64,000 nt of DNA from NIOZ-UU13 sp964653075 (GTDB lineage: Bacteria > Planctomycetota > Phycisphaerae > Sedimentisphaerales > Anaerobacaceae), in NCBI GenBank assembly GCA_964653075.1, contig CAZZAX010000010.1, positions 8,774 through 72,773 of the forward strand. The letters are read 5' to 3'. The notes under the pieces are model-generated. The model ran no database searches and was not told where the DNA came from. It saw only the letters and a program-made list of their open reading frames with translations. The translations under genes were made by a program, and so were the position numbers. Shown here piece after piece: positions 1-8,241 of the stretch; position 1 is the stretch's first letter, and each line of letters opens with the position of its first letter.

Positions 1-902
1 CCTGTTACCGCTTCGGCCAACATTTAAGAGGGGACAAATTTTTGGTTGAGCAGCTTGTGGGAATCACTCTTGAAGTGATATCTGTTCAAACCATTAGAGA
101 TATTGCAGGTAAGTATGAAATAGACTCTACGTTATTGACGGACCTTCAGCGCAGCTTCGAGAAGATTATCGCAGATGAAAATTTCAAAGCGTCTCTGGAG
201 GCTGAAAGAATGGCCGTTTATGACGAAATCCAGCGATGTTTTACTGACGGGCGTTTCGGCGGCGGACATTTATATCTTTACAGGATAAATTCTCTCGCAG
301 GTTTTCATCAAAACGACGTGGAGGAGTTGGTTTTTGAAACGATATTCTCTCCACAGCAGTGGCCGAGGGCTATGAAGGTTTTATTCGCTCATCCGAATAA
401 GGAGCAAACCAGGGAAGCGACCGACCGTTTTTATGATTTCTGGACAAGGTTATATCTTAAAACGCCGGGTCAGATTAAAGCCGACCGAATCGATCCCGGG
501 AAAGAAGCTTCGAAAATCATTGAGGGTAATGTATTTTTGCAAATCCTGGCCCCCTCCCTGGCCAGGGTAAACCAGATAGCCTGTCGAAATAAAACCGAGG
601 TTCATGCAACGGTTGCCGTTCTTGCGCTTCTGCGGTACCACAAGGATAAAGGTTCTTTCCCTGAAGATTTAGAGCAGCTCATAAGAGCCGGCTATCTTAA
701 GCAGCCGCCGGACGACGTATTCTCCGATAAGCCGCTTGTTTACAGAAAGACCGAAGATAATTTCATTCTTTACAGCGTCGGGCCTGATTTTATCGATGAC
801 GGCGGGGTATCCGGTAAGAACAGAAATGGACAAGACACGCCATGGAGGGAAGATGGCGATACGATTTTCTGGCCTGTTCCAAAGCCGCAGATAAAACAAT
901 AA
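1..902 (+). CDS. C-terminal part of a secreted/pseudopilin-like hypothetical protein (5' end outside window)
   Basis: The reading frame is open from base 3 to the stop at 900-902, and no stop lies between the left edge and the TTG at 42, so the gene almost certainly begins before the window. The last ~80 residues carry a pattern common in planctomycete proteins and in the periplasmic part of type II secretion pseudopilins: a YH-K-G-FPEDLEQL segment, then DDVFSDKPLVYR, then LYSVGPDFIDDGG. This supports an extracytoplasmic protein with a pseudopilin-G-like C-terminal fold. The preceding ~200 residues are helical and unrecognised. Function unknown. Confidence 0.7.
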   Translation, partial: CYRFGQHLRGDKFLVEQLVGITLEVISVQTIRDIAGKYEIDSTLLTDLQRSFEKIIADENFKASLEAERMAVYDEIQRCFTDGRFGGGHLYLYRINSLAGFHQNDVEELVFETIFSPQQWPRAMKVLFAHPNKEQTREATDRFYDFWTRLYLKTPGQIKADRIDPGKEASKIIEGNVFLQILAPSLARVNQIACRNKTEVHATVAVLALLRYHKDKGSFPEDLEQLIRAGYLKQPPDDVFSDKPLVYRKTEDNFILYSVGPDFIDDGGVSGKNRNGQDTPWREDGDTIFWPVPKPQIKQ

Positions 903-942
903 CGAAACTCAAAAAAGCCAATAATCAATCGAAAAGAGCCTG

Positions 943-962
943 CCCTGAGCTCAGTCAAAGGG
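943..962. repeat. dispersed imperfect palindrome, copy 1
   Basis: CCCTGAGCTCAGTCAAAGGG, read on the minus strand, is CCCTTTGACTGAGCTCAGGG. It shares its outer arms (CCCTTTG.CT and CTCAGGG) with the segment at 8154-8173. Two copies about 7 kb apart, both in non-coding DNA, suggest a REP-like dispersed repeat. Confidence 0.5.
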
Positions 963-1473
963 TCTATTTAAAATTGTTGTCATTGCGAAGGTGCCGTAGG
1001 CGACTGCGGCAATCTTCAATCCAAAAATCAATAATTCACCCCTTGGATGTCAATTATCATTTGAAAAGTTTACCCCCGATGTTAGCTCACTTGCCTTTCT
1101 GTCGGGGGCTGGCCTGCCTTTAGCTTGTCCCCGGTGTGTGCTTACTTGCTTTGGAGTTTATCCCCGAGAGCCACACCCTTGGCTTACAACAGGGAGCCGG
1201 GGAGCTATACTCGCTTGACTCGCAACAGGGGAGCTAAGCACAAAAAACCAACAATATTCAATCATCGACAATCCGCGCTAGATGTTATTAACAGGTAGTG
1301 AACATACGATTATCCAGTATCGAGTATCCCATGATGCACCTGCGTTGTGCTGCCTGCGGTTCGCACTAATATATTATCACTCCGTCGCTTCGCGTCTGCG
1401 TGATTGTTTGATGCTCATGCTGGCCTTCAGTAGAAATTTTCTTATGCCCTTTTTCTTTCCAATCTCTAATTCT

Positions 1474-1499
1474 TTAACGCCGTGTACAGGTTTTTCTAA
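1474..1499 (+). repeat. left half of a split attC-like site
   Basis: TTAACG (1474-1479), unpaired CC (1480-1481), GTGTACA (1482-1488), then GGTTTTTC. It pairs with the segment at 3576-3615 across the insertion sequence: TGTACAC, unpaired AA, CGTTAA. Two paired boxes separated by a short mismatched spacer on each side is the R-box/spacer/L-box layout of integron attC sites. Confidence 0.4.
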
Positions 1500-1516
1500 C
1501 CCAACTTTCGCAGTTA
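1500..1516. repeat. IS left terminal inverted repeat
   Basis: CCCAACTTTCGCAGTTA, the exact reverse complement of 3475-3491. Confidence 0.88.
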
Positions 1517-1647
1517 GCGGGTGAAATCGCGATTTTTAAAAATATTTTCCCGCGTAGTATTCAATTGTCCCGCAAAACACTCTCAATCCTTGTGTGGTGA
1601 AGACCTTGCCTATTGCAAAGCTGTTCTCTTGCTGAGAAACTATCGGC

Positions 1648-3411
1648 ATGTTCCTTAGAAGTTACAAACGCAAGAAGAACGGCAAATGGCATGAGTATTT
1701 CAGTGTCGTGGAGAATCGCAGGGTTGCCGGGGGCAAAACCGTTCAGCGAACCGTATTATATCTTGGTGAAATAACCGGCTCACAAGAAGATGCCTGGCTT
1801 AAAACTCTTCAGATTTTTGATCAGGACACCGGCAAGACACTTACCAAATCTCTTTTTGCCGACTACAGTGAAATCGCAAACCACGACATTGATTCAATAA
1901 GGGTAAAGCTATCACAGATGCAGTTGTGTCGGCCTCGCACATTTGGCGGTTGCTGGCTGGGGTCGAAACTGTGGCAGCAGCTTGGTCTTGATGAATTCTG
2001 GTCCGAACGTCTTGACAAGTCGCGTTCAGATATTTCCTGGCCAAAGGTGCTCAAACTTCTGGTTGTCAACCGCCTCATACGGCCTGGCAGCGAGTTCTAC
2101 ATCCACAGACAATGGTTTGACCAGACCGCGATGGATGAACTGCTCCGTACGGATTATCGAATAGCCGCCAAAGACAGGCTTTACCGCTGCCTGGACAGAA
2201 TACTCCAACACAAGGAAGACCTGTGCAAGCACCTCAAATCCAGATGGGAGGACATGTTCGGCATTGAATTCGATGTTCTTCTTTATGATCTGACCAGCAC
2301 CTACTTTGAAGGTCTTTGCGAGCAGAATCCCAAGGCTCGATTCGGCTACAGCAGAGACAAGCGTTCCGATTGCAGGCAGGTTGTTATAGCCCTTGTCGTA
2401 ACGCCTGAAGGCTTTCCTTTGGGTTATGAGATATTACCCGGCAACACCCTGGACAAAACCACGTTACGTTTTTTTCTCGACAAGATAGAATCGATATACG
2501 GCAAAGCCCGCAGAGTTTGGGTTATGGACAGGGGGATTCCTACTGAAGAGACGCTAAAGGTAATGCGTGATAACGGCATACACTATCTTGTAGGCACGCC
2601 GAGGTCTATGCTTAATAAGTTTGAGGACAAACTTCTCGATATGGACTTCCAACGCGCCAATGATAATGTCGCAGTAAAACTATTAGCTCAAGGCAATGAA
2701 CTGTATGTTCTGGCAAAAAGCAAAGATCGCAGGGCCAAGGAAAGAGCTATACGAAAGCATAAGCTGCGTAAATATCTGCAAGGGCTCGAAAAACTGCGTA
2801 AGAATTGTCGCAGTCGCGACAGGCTCCTGGAAAGACTTGGAGCATTGAAACAGCAGGCCGGCAAATCGACCAAATGTGTCGATCTGACGATCCCGCCGCA
2901 GGCTGGCAGAGTTACGCCGGATAATTTTGCTTATACCTTTAATAAAGACACCTACAAAAAGACGATTCTGCGGGACGGCATGTATCTGTTGAGAACGACC
3001 CTTACAGAAGCCGATCCGGATGTCATCTGGCAAAGGTATGTTCTGCTTACGCAAGTTGAAGCGGCATTCAAGAGCTTAAAAAGCGACCTGGCAGTCCGTC
3101 CGGTTTATCATCAACTTGAGCATAGAGTTGAGGCACATATATTTGTAGCGTTTTTGGCTTACTGCCTGGCGGTTACCTTACGGCAGAAACTAAGATTCCA
3201 CGCACCCGGCCTGACTGCCACAGAAGTTTTTGACAAGCTCGGCACGATTATGATGATAGACGTGCGGATACCAACAGCCGATGGCCGAATACTTGAGATG
3301 CGCCGATACAGCCAGCCGGAGATTGAGCACCGGATAATACTCGATAAACTCAAGATGAATTTGCCGAAGCAATCGCCGCCCAAAGTGTATAGCCAACAGT
3401 TAAACAGTTAA
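1648..3411 (+). CDS. IS1634 family transposase
   Basis: 587 residues, a usual length for IS1634-group transposases. It would cut and rejoin the ends of its own element by a DDE mechanism. The N-terminus (RSYKRKKNGKWHEYFSVVENRRV...GKTVQRTVLYLGEI) is typical of the group. Candidate DDE residues are D214 in YDLTSTYFE, D294 in WVMDRGIP and E471 in the Q-VEAAFKSLKSDL helix, which is the variant Y-R-E-K signature of the IS4 superfamily. No strong Shine-Dalgarno precedes the ATG, which is common for transposases. It appears intact, with no frameshift. Confidence 0.93.
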   Translation: MFLRSYKRKKNGKWHEYFSVVENRRVAGGKTVQRTVLYLGEITGSQEDAWLKTLQIFDQDTGKTLTKSLFADYSEIANHDIDSIRVKLSQMQLCRPRTFGGCWLGSKLWQQLGLDEFWSERLDKSRSDISWPKVLKLLVVNRLIRPGSEFYIHRQWFDQTAMDELLRTDYRIAAKDRLYRCLDRILQHKEDLCKHLKSRWEDMFGIEFDVLLYDLTSTYFEGLCEQNPKARFGYSRDKRSDCRQVVIALVVTPEGFPLGYEILPGNTLDKTTLRFFLDKIESIYGKARRVWVMDRGIPTEETLKVMRDNGIHYLVGTPRSMLNKFEDKLLDMDFQRANDNVAVKLLAQGNELYVLAKSKDRRAKERAIRKHKLRKYLQGLEKLRKNCRSRDRLLERLGALKQQAGKSTKCVDLTIPPQAGRVTPDNFAYTFNKDTYKKTILRDGMYLLRTTLTEADPDVIWQRYVLLTQVEAAFKSLKSDLAVRPVYHQLEHRVEAHIFVAFLAYCLAVTLRQKLRFHAPGLTATEVFDKLGTIMMIDVRIPTADGRILEMRRYSQPEIEHRIILDKLKMNLPKQSPPKVYSQQLNS

Positions 3412-3474
3412 ATAGCAAGGTTTGTGGTGGAAACTAACCGATATGGCGCTATCAAAACTGTCGATTTAGGTACT

Positions 3475-3491
3475 TAACTGCGAAAGTTGGG
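3475..3491. repeat. IS right terminal inverted repeat
   Basis: TAACTGCGAAAGTTGGG, the exact reverse complement of the left end. Confidence 0.88.
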
Positions 3492-3495
3492 CTAA

Positions 3496-3615
3496 GTATT
3501 GTTTTTGGCCGAAAAATCGAGGTTTCAAACTGAAGATTTCGTATCTTGTGTAATACGAGCCTCATTATTGAGCTAAAAAACCTGATTTCTCTAAGAAACT
3601 TGTACACAACGTTAA
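3496..3615 (+). repeat. right half of a split attC-like site
   Basis: With the IS removed, this joins 1474-1499 into a ~146-nt imperfect hairpin. TGTACAC (3601-3607), AA (3608-3609) and CGTTAA (3610-3615) mirror the left boxes. AAAAACCTG at 3576-3584 is complementary to CAGGTTTTT at 1487-1495. An inner stem CGTAT/ATACG lies near 3540-3558. The size fits long attC sites. No integrase and no cassette gene abut it. Confidence 0.4.
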
Positions 3616-4495
3616 TTCTTTAATTTACTAATCTTCTCCCCCCAACAACCCTCAACGCCGCTCTCCAACCCACCCAACCTAACCATTCATCACCACCACG
3701 ACCGCCACGTCCGATAATATTTGTCGCTTTCCAAAGTTGCCCTTTCTGCCTATATTAACATATTGTTGATATATTAAATTTGCTGATTTCCCACAGTTTT
3801 CAGCAAAAAACGCTGGTAATTTTTGACAAATTTCAAAATTTCTAAAAAAATTTTTACTCCTTTTCTCATAAGCACTTAGCGAAATTCACCCTCCCGAAAA
3901 TCCCCAGTTTTTCGTATCAAACACGCAGGTACGTCTAATTATAGAGGGAGTCTTTTTTTAGCCCTCAGTAAAAAGTCAATAGCAAATGTTTTTAGGTATG
4001 TTAATTGTGAAAAATCAGGTAAATAATGAAAAAGGCAGGTTAATCAAAGGAAAAAGTACGAGAATTGCTGCTGCTTTTATGCAAAACAAACCCAATTCAC
4101 CAATTGTCCAAATGAACGTAACTAATTTAACAACAATGAATTATACGATTTTTAACAGTCTGACGGTAGTAAAAAACAAACCCAATCAAACCCAATTCAA
4201 ACCCAAAACGAACCCAATTGCCGAAAAGGCTATAATTAACATAAGCTCTTTTATGACAAGTAAATATGAGCATTTATGCCGCCGGTGGGTCACAAAAACA
4301 AACCCAATACAAACCCAATTCAAACCCAGTACAAGCTTGTCCTCGAACGTTGCAGTAGGGGGGGCAATTTCATCTATCCCGAAATTTGAGGACGGTAATT
4401 TCTTGAGGTTACAAGTAATATATCCTATTCTGTATGCCAGTCTGAGCAATATGTGTAATCAGCTTGATTATTTTAATGTTTTGCAGGAGGTAATT
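3616..4495. other. long AT-rich spacer with an AACCCAAT repeat cluster
   Basis: Upstream of the Tat-exported protein. It holds a pyrimidine-rich patch (3636-3700), a small stem-loop TTTGCTGA/TCAGCAAA (3779-3807) and three clusters of AAACCCAAT-type words. A frame is open from 3986 into the downstream gene, but its first 170 residues are only translated repeat (NKPN, QTQFKP, TNPI), so I treat this as non-coding. Confidence 0.6.
4084..4328. repeat. AACCCAAT repeat clusters
   Basis: Irregular arrays of AAACCCAAT or AAACCCAATTC words at 4087-4097, 4176-4219 and 4299-4328, separated by unrelated sequence. Units are 9-11 bp with uneven spacing, so this is neither a CRISPR array nor a clean tandem repeat. 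Both strands give spurious open frames through it. Confidence 0.7.
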
Positions 4496-5992
4496 ATGAG
4501 TTCCGGAAGATGTCCCTTAAAGTGCAACTGTAATCACAATCTTAATCGGCGGCAGTTCATACGCGGCTCAGCCGGATTAGTGGCAGGCTCGTTTTTATTA
4601 CAGGGCGGCAGTACATTTGCTGGCCAGCCTGTGATAACGCGGAATCCCATCCGTGCATGCGGTCCGGCCTCGAAATATGTCCCGAAAATCAAGGCGGCCT
4701 TTGTCCGTCGAAAAGAAGACTACGGAATGCTCTGGCCCGGCGCTGTCTATGACGGGCGGGCGGCAATTAAAATGTACACCGGCAAAATGATAAGTACAGC
4801 CAGGAAGCTCGGTGCGAAATTTGACCTTCGCAGTATGCCTATCTACAGTTTGGCAGAGGCTGAAAGTTGGATTGCAGGAGCCGAAAGAGAAAATGTTGAT
4901 GGTCTGATGCTGGTTATGATGGATCGCCAGAAACACTCCTGGCCGAGTGCTCAGAAAGTTGCCAATAGCCGCATTCCATCAATCATTTATTCTCCGCTGG
5001 GCACGTCCTTTACTACCAATACCATAAATCTGGCCGAGAAGCCCGGTTGTGTGATTTATTCGACCAATGATTTCAGCCAGGCCGCCTACGGAATGAAGAT
5101 GCTCTGCGCATCGGCCAAAATGCGCAAAACCCGCTGTGTCGTGATTAAAGGACGCCGTCGGTCGCAAGCGCCCCTTGCGGATACGGGTATTACAATGCGG
5201 GTCGTTCCGGCCACTACCTTTATCGAATATTATAATCAAACTGCTGATAGTAAAGACATGCTGGCGATGGCCGATGATTATCTCCGCCGTGCTCGCAGGG
5301 TTACAGGTGCGACGAAGCAGGATGTCATTAACGGCGTCAAAAGTTACTACGTGGCCGGCAAGATTCTCGAAGACGAGCAGGCCGATGCTATAACGATGGA
5401 TTGTCTCGGCGCACTTGGCCAAATCAAGGTGAGTCTCCCTTGTATCGCCTGGTCGCGGATGAATGATGATGGCATACCCGCTGCCTGCGAGGCCGATTAT
5501 GGTGCGGTTGCTTCACAAGTTATAACGCAGTATCTGTTCGATAGGCCGGGATTCCAGCAGGACCCCGTCGCTGACACCGCCGATGACTCCATAATTGGGG
5601 CACATTGTTCTTGTCCGACGAAGCTCAATGGTTTTAGCTCCGGACCGGAGCCGTTCGACCTTATGCACCATCACGGAAATCGGGATGCTGTGCCGCGTAC
5701 GCTCTGGCTTAAGGGCCAGCGGGTTACAAGTATTGACCTGCTGCCGGGCAAAGGAGACGGCTCTTCCGAAACCGATATGCCTTCGAAGGTATTAATTTCA
5801 GCCGGCACTGTTCTTGAGAATATGGATGTGCCCCCCAGCGGCGGATGTGTCGTATCGGTAAAGGTTAAATTTGATGGCAATCAGGAAGTGCTGAGCTTCC
5901 CCGGCTTTCATCAGATTTTCTTCTACGGCGACTATAAACACCGGATGAAAGATTTCTGCCAGTTATGCAAATTCGATGCACAGGTGGTCTGA
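4496..5992 (+). CDS. Tat-exported L-fucose/L-arabinose isomerase-like protein
   Basis: 498 residues from the ATG at 4496, which follows an ideal CAGGAGG. Starts further upstream would translate the repeat cluster. A twin-arginine signal (NRRQFIRGSAGLVAGSF) heads the protein. The body resembles the FucI/AraA isomerase fold: an N-terminal substrate-domain region, then an ACEADYGAVASQ segment and a late HCSCPTKL segment like the metal-site region of fucose isomerases. A Tat signal on this fold is common in planctomycetes, and the exported role is unknown. It could be a sugar-binding or isomerase relative rather than a true isomerase. It appears monocistronic. Confidence 0.72.
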   Translation: MSSGRCPLKCNCNHNLNRRQFIRGSAGLVAGSFLLQGGSTFAGQPVITRNPIRACGPASKYVPKIKAAFVRRKEDYGMLWPGAVYDGRAAIKMYTGKMISTARKLGAKFDLRSMPIYSLAEAESWIAGAERENVDGLMLVMMDRQKHSWPSAQKVANSRIPSIIYSPLGTSFTTNTINLAEKPGCVIYSTNDFSQAAYGMKMLCASAKMRKTRCVVIKGRRRSQAPLADTGITMRVVPATTFIEYYNQTADSKDMLAMADDYLRRARRVTGATKQDVINGVKSYYVAGKILEDEQADAITMDCLGALGQIKVSLPCIAWSRMNDDGIPAACEADYGAVASQVITQYLFDRPGFQQDPVADTADDSIIGAHCSCPTKLNGFSSGPEPFDLMHHHGNRDAVPRTLWLKGQRVTSIDLLPGKGDGSSETDMPSKVLISAGTVLENMDVPPSGGCVVSVKVKFDGNQEVLSFPGFHQIFFYGDYKHRMKDFCQLCKFDAQVV

Positions 5993-6248
5993 TAAAATCG
6001 ATAATGTGATTTGGAATATATAGTTTGGAAGGTTAATTAAAGGGCACCGTTGAGATTAGCAACGAAATTTTTTGCAGTGTAGTTGATATCTAAGCATTCA
6101 CAGCTCTTGGCGGGACAGATTAAAACGAGATGCAAAATTCTATCAGGTAACTCACGGCAGTGGGATGGCGTAGGATTTTTTGAGTTGTCTTGAAATAAAA
6201 ACCGAGCAGATTTTTCTTTGCCTGCCCGGGTTGGATGTGTCTAAAAAA

Positions 6249-6272
6249 GCCTTTCGTAAAAGGCAATTTTTT
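6249..6272 (-). terminator. rho-independent terminator of rpsU (possibly bidirectional)
   Basis: Perfect stem GCCTTT (6249-6254) / AAAGGC (6259-6264) with a 4-nt loop. Read on the minus strand it is followed by TTTTTT. On the plus strand it is followed by AATTTTTT, so it may stop transcription from both sides. Confidence 0.75.
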
Positions 6273-6453
6273 ATTGACCCTGGGTTATAGTTCGCTGGGC
6301 TTTGCGCATGCGCCGGCGGTTCTTTTCCGAGGGTTTTTCGTAATAAGCGTTACGTTTCATATCTCTGATTAAACCCTCTTTTTCGCACAGCTTTTTAAAG
6401 CGTCTTAACATTGACTGTACCGATTCACCGGCACGCGATTTAACTTTCAGCAT
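6271..6453 (-). CDS. rpsU: 30S ribosomal protein S21
   Basis: 60 residues, typical for bS21. The sequence starts MLKVKSRAGESVQSMLRRFKK and continues with CEKEGLIRDMKRNAYYEKPSE and a basic tail (NRRRMRKAQR), the family pattern. bS21 sits on the 30S platform and helps base-pairing of the anti-Shine-Dalgarno region during initiation. It stands alone here with its own terminator, back to back with hflX. GGAAAGG lies upstream of the ATG. Confidence 0.95.
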   Translation of the reverse strand: MLKVKSRAGESVQSMLRRFKKLCEKEGLIRDMKRNAYYEKPSEKNRRRMRKAQRTITQGQ

Positions 6454-6690
6454 AAAAAACCAAACACCTTTCCCATGCTCATAATCTTTACTGTTACAAG
6501 CAATCTCAAAACAACATTACTTATTTAAATCGTCAAAAAAATTTATTTTCATTACTTTAAGGAATATTTTTCACTTTTTCAAGCCAAAAAATGTTAGCTT
6601 TTGGATTTTGCTTAAAAATGCCGTTTTTCGTCGATAAATTGAAATATTTATCCGAAAAAATCCTTAAATTCGGCATATTTAGAGGATTTC

Positions 6691-6719
6691 TTGAGTTAAA
6701 TGGGCGAATATGTTAAAAT
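6691..6719 (+). promoter_or_regulatory. sigma70-type promoter for hflX
   Basis: TTGAGT (6691-6696), 17-bp spacer, TAAAAT (6714-6719), about 30 bases before the hflX start. Both boxes match 5 of 6 consensus bases. Confidence 0.55.
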
Positions 6720-6748
6720 AAAACAGCAGTTTTGGAGGTATATCGTAT

Positions 6749-8065
6749 TTGGAGAAATTGCGTCAGACGTTAAAAGTAAGAAAAGAGCGGGCGATTCTGG
6801 TCGCTGCAGTCCCCCGCGGCAATGATGTGCCGGACGATTTGTCGGAGCTTACGGCCCTGGCTGAGAGTGCCGGCGCCGTTGTCGTGGACAGATTTCAGCA
6901 GAAAATCCGCGCTATCAATCCAGGAACCTATATAGGTAAGGGCAAAGCAAACCAGCTTTCCGGCAGGGTCAGGCGATTCAATATCGATGTTGTGATATTT
7001 GATAATGACCTGTCCCCGGGCCAAATCCGTGAGCTTGAGAAGATAGTCGAAGTAAAGGTCCTCGACCGCAGTGAGCTGATTCTGGACATATTCGCCACCA
7101 GGGCAAAGACCAAACAGGCCAAACTGCAAGTCGATTTAGCGCAGTTGGAATATACATATCCGCGATTGACCCGGATGTGGTCGCACCTGGACAGTGTTGC
7201 GGGGGCCGGCGGAGCTACCGTAGCGGGTGCGGTCGGAGGTATAGGAACCAGAGGCACGGGCGAGCAGCAGCTGGAAATTGACCGGCGGTTGGTCAGCAAA
7301 AGAATCACGGAACTAAAACGCGAGCTTGCAAATATCGACAGGCGAAGGATTCGAGAAATTAACGGCCGGCGAGGTCTATTCAAAATCTGCCTGGTCGGAT
7401 ATACCAACGCCGGTAAAAGCACACTCCTGAACACGCTCACCGATGCAGGCGTCTTTGTCGAGGATCGGCTGTTTGCAACGCTTGATACGCGAACAAGAAA
7501 ATGGTCACCGGCAAGAGGCGTTGATGTGGTGGTCAGCGATACAATTGGATTTGTGAAAAATTTACCTCATCAATTAGTCGCCTCGTTCAAGGCGACTCTG
7601 GAAGAGGCCGTCAATGCGGATTTACTCCTGCATATTGTAGATGTGGCCAATCCGGATGCGCTAAAGCAAATCGAATCTGTCAATAACGTTCTTAAAGAAA
7701 TAGGCTGCGGCCAAAAACCTGTTTTGGAAGTATTTAACAAGGTCGATGTTGTCAGAAAGATCGGCGACCTGGAAATACTTCAGACTCTATACCCCGATGC
7801 GGTATGTATATCAGCCAAAACCTGTTACGGCCTGGAGGACCTGGGCGAGGTTGTCATTTCAAGGTACAGGGGCAATGAGCTTATTCTTCGAGTGGTAAGC
7901 AGCCAGTCGAACGGCAAAGTCCAGAGTTTTTTACGTGCGCACGGGCAGGTTTTAAATGAACAATACCAGGACAGTTCCGTTCTTATCGAAGCCAGGCTCG
8001 GCCGGAACCAACTGTCCGAACTAAAACACCTCCACCCCGAAGACATCGAGATCGTAGATGCGTGA
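6749..8065 (+). CDS. hflX: GTPase HflX
   Basis: 438 residues. HflX is a ribosome-binding GTPase that splits stalled 70S ribosomes under stress. The N-terminal HflX domain (about 1-200) contains the GKGKANQL segment and the Gly-rich linker GAGGATVAGAVGGIGTRGTGE. The G domain follows: G1 GYTNAGKST (217-225), G3 DTIGF (264-268) and NKVD (G4). The start is TTG, supported by GGAGG at 6734-6738; no ATG gives a better N-terminus. It is divergent from rpsU and has its own promoter. Confidence 0.95.
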   Translation: MEKLRQTLKVRKERAILVAAVPRGNDVPDDLSELTALAESAGAVVVDRFQQKIRAINPGTYIGKGKANQLSGRVRRFNIDVVIFDNDLSPGQIRELEKIVEVKVLDRSELILDIFATRAKTKQAKLQVDLAQLEYTYPRLTRMWSHLDSVAGAGGATVAGAVGGIGTRGTGEQQLEIDRRLVSKRITELKRELANIDRRRIREINGRRGLFKICLVGYTNAGKSTLLNTLTDAGVFVEDRLFATLDTRTRKWSPARGVDVVVSDTIGFVKNLPHQLVASFKATLEEAVNADLLLHIVDVANPDALKQIESVNNVLKEIGCGQKPVLEVFNKVDVVRKIGDLEILQTLYPDAVCISAKTCYGLEDLGEVVISRYRGNELILRVVSSQSNGKVQSFLRAHGQVLNEQYQDSSVLIEARLGRNQLSELKHLHPEDIEIVDA

Positions 8066-8153
8066 AGGGTATCTCATGGAGCATGTATTAACTAGTGGAT
8101 TAGAGATTAGTGAATCAGAGATTCTTGATGCTCGATTTTTGTATCTCGAGAAG

Positions 8154-8173
8154 CCCTTTGGCTACACTCAGGG
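8154..8173. repeat. dispersed imperfect palindrome, copy 2
   Basis: CCCTTTGGCTACACTCAGGG, related to the copy at 943-962. It lies between the hflX stop and the 3' end of the HD-NTPase gene. Confidence 0.5.
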
Positions 8174-8241
8174 TGAACTCTGAAGCGCATTTCGTATTTT
8201 TTTTCTTCAATATGCGGAATTACTCCTTAAATATTCGAGCT

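Larger units (their letters stand above)
903..1499. other. gene-free, repeat-rich spacer left of the insertion sequence
   Basis: I find no credible gene here. The frame at 1282-1524 encodes a low-quality peptide with no ribosome binding site. The stretch holds an imperfect palindrome CCCTGAGCTCAGTCAAAGGG (943-962), a short stem-loop with ATTGC/GCAAT ends (982-1013), two related 'caacaggg...gagcta' segments near 1187-1206 and 1222-1236, and the left half of an attC-like structure (1474-1495). It reads as accumulated intergenic repeats next to a mobile-element landing site. Confidence 0.6.
1500..3491 (+). mobile_element. IS1634-like insertion sequence (IS4 superfamily), complete
   Basis: A 1992-bp element bounded by perfect 17-bp terminal inverted repeats: CCCAACTTTCGCAGTTA at 1500-1516 and its reverse complement at 3475-3491. 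Both ends are flanked by CTAA (1496-1499 and 3492-3495), a likely 4-bp target duplication. It contains one intact transposase gene. Intact gene, perfect ends and matching flanks point to a recent insertion. It splits an attC-like hairpin. Confidence 0.88.

Noticed and set aside
1282..1524. 80-residue open frame left of the IS
   Set aside because: No ribosome site, odd composition, and it runs into the IS end and the attC-like arm.
4084..4328. Possible CRISPR array
   Set aside because: Repeats are 9-11 bp, unevenly spaced, with no constant spacer length and no cas genes.
3986..4495. N-terminal extension of the isomerase-like protein
   Set aside because: It is translated AACCCAAT repeat; a strong ribosome site and Tat signal sit at 4496.
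6770..7440. Minus-strand open frames opposite hflX
   Set aside because: Shadow frames of a clear GTPase gene with no domains of their own.
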